Assembly (NCBI GenBank): GCA_026770615.1
Contig: MU631307.1
Span: 675,371 to 689,472 of the forward strand
DNA: 14,102 nt
DNA from: Pavlovales sp. CCMP2436
Lineage: Eukaryota; Haptophyta; Pavlovophyceae; Pavlovales
Direction: 5' to 3'
Under the pieces are notes generated by a model, which was not told the origin of the DNA, did no database searches, and worked only from the letters and a program-made list of their open reading frames with translations. This document shows, one piece after another, positions 10,487 to 14,102 of this stretch; the stretch's first letter is position 1; every line of letters begins with the position of its first letter. The translations under genes were made by a program, and so were the position numbers.

Positions 10487-10574
10487 GGGCACAGATACGT
10501 TAGTTGCAGATTCGTGAATGGGTCAGCACCCCATTCATTCGCGTCCAAATCTGGAACTAAGTCCCCTGTGCCCC
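10487..10574. other. Long imperfect hairpin (88 bp)
   Basis: GGGCACAG, TTAGTT, CAGATT and GAATGGGGT-type blocks in the left arm (10487-10530) recur in reverse complement in the right arm (ACCCCATTCATTCGCG, AATCTGGAACTAA, CTGTGCCCC). The loop is only a few bases. It could be a foldback element or a folded RNA; no flanking duplication was recognised. Confidence 0.6.
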
Positions 10575-11545
10575 TTTTACTTTTAGAATCATGACTTTGT
10601 TATCGCTCCCGAGCGCTGAGAATTGGAAATGTTATACTTACCTATTTAGCATGTCGTCGACCCCAGAGGCACACAAGAGGCACATGCAGTGGGCTCTGGC
10701 GATCGAGGAGGACCATATTATTTGACAACGGCAACTATCGACACTTTGCGCGAAGGAGCGAATAATGTCTGCACTTATTCGTCCCGGCCACAGCTTTCCA
10801 GCTTCCCCAGTGTGGAGTTGCGCTACTTATTCGGATCTCGACCCAACGGACGAGTACGGCGCGAAGGAACAACAAATAGGCGACTCGCACAGGGACATTG
10901 ATAAGTGTGGGATGTTAGATGCATCACCCTTCGCGGAGTGATACCTGACTAACGCGTATATGCTTTCGAATGATTCATTAGCAGTTGGTGCCTACGGACA
11001 AGAAATCGGCCTCCGCAAAGTTAGCATTAGACCGGTATTTTTCAGATGTTTGCGACATGCCGGCGAACAGATCAGTCTGACTTTGGATGCCACTTTCTCG
11101 TAATTTCTGCCAGAATCAGGTGTCGGACGGAAAGTGGTACAGAGGTTGTTCGGTTAGTTAGTTAGTGTGATACCCTTCAACACACCCGCAAATGCCATTG
11201 GCGTCGAGGGAGGTGGCTTTGATGATACATATCTGCAGTGAAAGGGGGCACTCAGCCCCCCTGGGCAGCAATCAGCCTTGGCGAAGATGGCTACAATATG
11301 TGTGTGCTCGATTGGTAGCCACACGAAGACGCAGCCCACGATGCGCCGCCTGTCAGTGAGTGATATGGGTGGACGGATGCATACCCATGCGATGCACCTG
11401 AATGCGGTCCCCAATTTCCGCGAGCCTCGCTCAATTTGTGCGTCTAGGGGTGTTTTGAGTTCTACTACCGGTGCTAAGTCTCAATAATAAATGCAATACC
11501 TCTGGATCAGCGCCATTGCTCCCAATCCGAGCATGATCTAGATCT
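10575..11545. other. Gene-poor stretch, no supported gene
   Basis: Mixed composition with short unrecognised frames, the longest 86 codons on the minus strand (11154-11414). A perfect 7-bp stem (AGGGGGC ACTCA GCCCCCCT, 11244-11262) is the only clear structure. No splice-consistent exon chain found. Confidence 0.45.
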
Positions 11546-11591
11546 CGTCGTTATGAACCGACGACGATAAGAGGTCGAACAAGCGGAATAT
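11546..11591 (+). repeat. Short dispersed motif (CGTCGTT...GCGGAATA), copy 2
   Basis: CGTCGTTATGAACCGACGAC is identical to the start of the copy at 13575. It folds as CGTCG-loop-CGACG. The motif ends with AAGCGGAATA. Confidence 0.6.
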
Positions 11592-11634
11592 ATTACAAAA
11601 ATGATTAAATGCAATCGTATTTAAAAGAATTATT

Positions 11635-12096
11635 TTAATTTCCCAGGTGGGCACTATTCTTTTGGTGCGATTTTAATCGGCTCGGACGTTTGTGCGAGCC
11701 TGCGCTCCCACCGCAGCGGCGCCGCCGCAGCGAGGGCCTCCTCGGGATGAAAGAGGAGAAGGCGGTGGGCTGGCGCAGGGCGAGGACATTCTCGAGGAGG
11801 CGGATGGCGAGGAGGCGGGCGCAGCGGATCCCGCGCGGCCGCCGGCGTCTCGCCGCAGATCGATGCGCCAAAGCATCGACGCGGCGCGCCAGATTGTCGA
11901 CGCGGAGCACGTTGCGCACGCGCGCGCCTTGGCCTCCGAGCCAAGTCGCGAGCCCGTTGAGCTGGGCTCCTCGGATGCAGCTCGTTTCCGTGAGAAAAAA
12001 GAAAAAGAAAAAGAAAAAGAGAAAGATGGCGGCCTCCTTCCAGGTCGCTGTGTTTGCTAGATGTGCTGTGAGGTGCTCGCGGTCACCTAGGCTCAC
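11635..12096 (-). CDS. Possible hypothetical gene divergent from the cupin gene
   Basis: An open frame of 153 codons. The part from about 11994 down to 11690 (SCIRGAQLNGLATWLGGQGA, then RVRNVLRVDNLARRVDALAH and Arg-rich sequence) has strongly C/G-ending codons, like the confident exons here, which favours this strand over the overlapping plus frame. The upstream part crosses a T/C tract (complement of 11994-12024) read as a Phe run, which more likely is an intron polypyrimidine tract. The start at 12096 is therefore doubtful. No family recognised. The opposite-strand frame 11692-12060 is the alternative. Confidence 0.3.
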   Translation of the reverse strand: MSLGDREHLTAHLANTATWKEAAIFLFFFFFFFFLTETSCIRGAQLNGLATWLGGQGARVRNVLRVDNLARRVDALAHRSAARRRRPRGIRCARLLAIRLLENVLALRQPTAFSSFIPRRPSLRRRRCGGSAGSHKRPSRLKSHQKNSAHLGN

Positions 12097-12125
12097 GTGC
12101 CCCGACCCCTGCCCGACCCAAGCAG

Positions 12126-13441
12126 ATGTCGACGGCCCTGCCTATTGTGGCCATAAGCGCCGCGTGTGGAGCGCTCGCGGCGGTGCTTGCCATGCGCGCG
12201 CTCGGCCCACGCTTTGAGAAACGGACGAAGGGCGCTTCGGCCGCTGCCGTGCTGGCGAAGGAGCTTGGGCTGATTCCGCATCCCGAGGGGGGGTATTTCC
12301 TAGAAACTTACCGAGCGGGCGCGGCACCGATGGCCTCGCGCGGGCAGACAGACGTATGTAACAGCTATGCCAACCCACCCCCACCCACCCACCCATGCAT
12401 CCACCCACCCATCCCCACCCCACCCCCCACCCCCACACTCCACCCCACCCACCCACATGCAGACACATATACAAACCTGCTCACTCACCACCAATACAAC
12501 CACACCACATTCAGCTAACAGCTACCTCCCCCCCCAGACGACGGGAGCGCTGATCTCTGCTCCTGCGCGCGAGGGTGGCACTCGCAACTCGCTCACCTCG
12601 ATTTACTACCTACTCACGCCCGAGTCACCCAGGTTAATGAGTGGGACAGGGGGGACAAGGGGGTGGTGGGAGCATTCTGTGGAATTTAACTTACCCTATC
12701 TTTGATTATTAAAATATTAAATATTGAATATTGAACTCACGCCTGGTGCAACCAGGTGGTGGCCAGGGATAGGGAAAGGGTTCATAGTTGTAAAATAGCT
12801 CCGAGATATGGCCCCGAGATATTAAATATCAAACCACTGCCTGTAATAATACACAGACAGTGGTGTTCGCATAACATGAGCGACCACGTACACACCTACT
12901 ACTCTCACAAATTAGAACAATAACCGTGATTAATACGCTAGGTTAATCACACTCATATGAATTACTACAATATATAATGTTATATTATGTAATATAAATA
13001 ACAGGCAGTGTGATTAATACGCTAGGTTAATAACACTCATATGAATTGCTACAATATATAATGTTATATTATGTAATATAAAGAACAGGCAGTGGTGGGC
13101 GAATAACATGAGCGACCACGTTCACTACTTCCACGGCGGCGGTGATTTGGTAGGAACGCCCCTCCGACCCCCCCCCCGCTCCTCTTCCTCATTCTTCTTC
13201 TCCTCCTCCTCCAGACCTATCGCGTGATATTTAGCGACAATCGAAAAAGATGGATCGCTCACACACACACACCTTCTGACTACCCCCCCCCCACCACCAC
13301 CACACACACACACACTCTCTTCTGAGTTCTGACTCATCCCCCCCCCCAGGTCTATCGTGTGATCGAAAAAGATGGATCGCTACACACCCACACGCTCGGC
13401 CCCGCCTGCCCGCAGCTAGTCGTTCGCGGTGGCTCCTACAA
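12126..13441 (+). CDS. Cupin_5 (DUF985) family protein with N-terminal membrane anchor, four exons, 3' end not found
   Basis: Exons 12126-12353, 12538-12632, 13089-13149 and 13350-13441 join in consistent phase. Residues 1-25 (ALPIVAISAACGALAAVLAM) form a hydrophobic anchor or signal. The cupin part has the family opening LAKELGLIPHPEGGYFLETYR, then NSLTSIYYLLTPESP, the metal-site region NMSDHVHYFHGG, and VIEKDGSLHTHTLG...PQLVVRGGSY. Members are small beta-barrel proteins of poorly known function. In this one the usual SDEVWH is SDHVHYFH, so the metal ligands may differ. The final part of the family (usually ending in a cysteine-poor G-F-x-F-x-D-F stretch) should lie in a later exon. Exons 3 and 4 both have decayed partial copies in the neighbouring introns. 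The ATG at 12126 is preceded by GCAG, so a non-coding or short upstream exon is possible. Confidence 0.85.
12366..12536 (+). repeat. CCCACC-type low-complexity tract in cupin intron 1
   Basis: CCCACCCACCCATCC-like repeats grading into AC-rich sequence and a C9 run, ending exactly at the acceptor CAG (12535-12537). Apparent minus-strand frames rich in Gly/Trp/Val are translations of it. Confidence 0.85.
12834..12900 (+). pseudogene. Decayed copy of cupin exon 3 inside intron 2
   Basis: From the acceptor-like ACACAG (12851-12856), ACAGTGGTGTTCGCATAACA continuing to ATGAGCGACCACGTACACAC matches the start of true exon 3 (13089 onward) with few changes, then diverges. The reading frame is broken. 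Its left edge lies in a hairpin, ACCACTGCCTGT (12834-12845) with ACAGACAGTGGT (12854-12865). Confidence 0.8.
12926..13093 (+). repeat. 84-bp tandem duplication in cupin intron 2
   Basis: Two units begin GTGATTAATACGCTAGGTTAA at 12926 and 13010 and differ at few positions. Each ends with ATTATGTAATATAAANAACA and GGCAGT, that is, the acceptor and first bases of exon 3; the second runs into the true exon. The first unit holds a perfect stem GTGATTAA...TTAATCAC, broken in the second by one change. Confidence 0.85.
13214..13275 (+). pseudogene. Decayed copy of the 5' half of cupin exon 4 inside intron 3
   Basis: Following CTCCAG (acceptor-like) the sequence ACCTATCGCGTGAT and ATCGAAAAAGATGGATCGCT matches true exon 4 (13350-13390), but with a 13-base insertion between the blocks that breaks the frame. 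It then dissolves into (CA)n. The true exon begins 136 bp downstream. Confidence 0.85.
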
Positions 13442-13444
13442 GTG

Positions 13445-13573
13445 AGTTACTATTACTACTAGGTTATGAGTATGATTACTATTACTACTAGGTGATGAGT
13501 ATGATTACTATTACTACTAGGTTATGAGTATGATTACTATTACTATTAGGTGATGAGTATGATTACTATTACT
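13445..13573 (+). repeat. 29-bp tandem repeat with alternating variants in cupin intron 4
   Basis: Unit close to ATTACTATTACTACTAGG plus TTATGAGTATG, about four and a half copies, starting directly after the donor GTGAG at 13442. Successive units alternate GGTTATG and GGTGATG. Confidence 0.85.
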
Positions 13574-13574
13574 A

Positions 13575-13620
13575 CGTCGTTATGAACCGACGACGATGAG
13601 GGGTCTCGTGCGGAATAAAG
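13575..13620 (+). repeat. Short dispersed motif (CGTCGTT...GCGGAATAA), copy 3
   Basis: CGTCGTTATGAACCGACGAC then GATGAGGGGTCTCGTGCGGA and ATAAAG. It is inserted between the 29-bp repeats and a (TAC)n tract. Confidence 0.6.
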
Positions 13621-13653
13621 TATATACTACTACTACTACTACTACTACTACTA
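13621..13653 (+). repeat. (CTA)n microsatellite
   Basis: About ten CTA triplets directly after the dispersed motif, as a 3' tail of a retroelement-like insertion might appear. Confidence 0.85.
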
Positions 13654-13730
13654 TTAATATTATTCATAATATTGATATTATTGATATGGTTAATCATTTT
13701 AATGTTATCCCGCCAGACCCCCACCTGTCC

Positions 13731-13838
13731 GCAGCCTGTCCGATAGAGACCCGGGCTATTCTTTTGGGGCTTCGCGTCAGGAGCTCAAATGAGCATATTC
13801 CGGTAACGGTCAAGTCCGGTTTCAACAGGACAGGCTGC
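13731..13838. mobile_element. Foldback element copy 3
   Basis: The left arm GCAGCCTGTCCGATAGAGAC then CCGG (13731-13754) pairs with CCGGTTTCAACAGGACAGGC then TGC (13816-13838). GCAGCCTGTCC is a perfect 11-bp stem. The left end is the same word as in the elements at 3608 and 3863. Confidence 0.65.
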
Positions 13839-13898
13839 AAGTCAGGGGACCTCGGAGGTTTTTTTTTAAAAAAAATACCGGACAGGACAGCTCCCCGC

Positions 13899-13950
13899 TT
13901 GCCCGCAGCTGAACGATTAGCCTACAAGTGAATTACTATCACTACTATGA
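13899..13950 (+). pseudogene. Decayed copy of the 3' half of cupin exon 4 with its donor
   Basis: GCTTGCCCGCAGCTGAACGA then TTAGCCTACAAGTGAATTAC parallels the end of exon 4 and the first intron bases (13411-13450), with deletions that remove part of the coding sequence. The AA/GTGA donor and the following ACTATNACTACTA are kept. Confidence 0.75.
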
Positions 13951-13958
13951 TTTTGACT

Positions 13959-14102
13959 ATGATTAATTTTACCAGTAATAATAACAAACCGGTACCGGTA
14001 TATCTGTGTGCTCGAGGAGTGGTCCTGGACATGTCCGGGAGACCGTCTTCGGGGACAGACGTCCTCATCGGAAATCCTTTCCTTTACGGTATCAATCTAC
14101 CC
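13959..14102 (+). CDS. Partial open frame at right edge, weakly retropepsin-like
   Basis: 48 codons open to the window edge. VYLCARGVVLDMSGRPSSGT followed by DVLIGNPFLYGIN recalls the DVLLGxDFL stretch near the end of retrotransposon aspartic proteases, but the DTGA/DSGA active-site motif is not visible. It may instead be a further exon or chance. Confidence 0.2.
   Translation, partial: MINFTSNNNKPVPVYLCARGVVLDMSGRPSSGTDVLIGNPFLYGINLP

Noticed and set aside
11690..12217. Plus-strand frames of 175 and 122 codons
   Set aside because: Codon third positions are less biased than in the minus frame, one ends in a GAAAAA repeat, and neither joins the cupin gene in frame. Not fully excluded.
12142..12503. 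Minus frames rich in Gly, Trp and Val opposite cupin intron 1
   Set aside because: Translation of the CCCACC repeat.
12926..13093. CRISPR-like repeat
   Set aside because: Two direct units with no spacers, in a eukaryotic intron.

Overview
The window looks like nuclear DNA of a GC-rich, intron-rich unicellular eukaryote. A microalga such as a haptophyte or stramenopile is my best guess, from the style of the genes rather than a diagnostic marker. Protein-coding pieces are short GC-rich exons ending in C/G-rich codons, split by GT...AG introns of roughly 80-700 bp. Between and inside the genes lie AT-rich stretches, microsatellites, minisatellites, poly-C tracts and small inverted-repeat elements. 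There are no bacterial operons, Shine-Dalgarno sites, rRNA or CRISPR, and no convincing tRNA.

Layout. (1) 1-2945, minus: a secreted subtilisin-like (S8, proteinase K type) protease in at least nine exons, running off the left edge. It has a signal peptide, Cys-rich N-terminal region, I9-type propeptide, full catalytic domain and a Cys-rich C-terminal module followed by a Pro-rich tail. Three irregularities (a frame break, a splice-phase conflict, an in-frame TAG) mean it may be damaged or mis-sequenced. (2) 2946-3360: divergent promoter region with a tiny poly-T insertion flanked by 12-bp direct repeats. (3) 3361-4146, plus: first two exons of a METTL13-like SAM-dependent methyltransferase. 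No further exon was recognised. (4) 4161-5068: a repeated 164-bp segment, a triplicated exon and the 3' end of an unrecognised gene. (5) 5976-6301, plus: one exon with the C-terminal HKD motif of a phospholipase D, then a large GAAA microsatellite. (6) 6570-11600: mostly gene-free, with one 306-codon Pro/Thr-rich minus ORF, a pair of TA-flanked MITEs, a 20-bp inverted-repeat element, a long hairpin and minisatellites. (7) 11635-12096, minus: weak hypothetical coding region. (8) 12126-13441, plus: four exons of a membrane-anchored Cupin_5 (DUF985) protein, 3' end not found. (9) 13445-14102: repeats, a foldback element, an exon relic and a short open frame at the right edge.

The genes do not form an obvious pathway. 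The most unusual theme is structural: partial, decayed copies of exons, including their splice sites, lie in introns beside the intact exon at three places (4422-4755, 12857-13149, 13214-13950). In addition a foldback element with ends like CCTGTCCGATAGAGACCCGG occurs three times, all in or next to introns. Together they suggest ongoing local exon duplication and element-driven intron remodelling.
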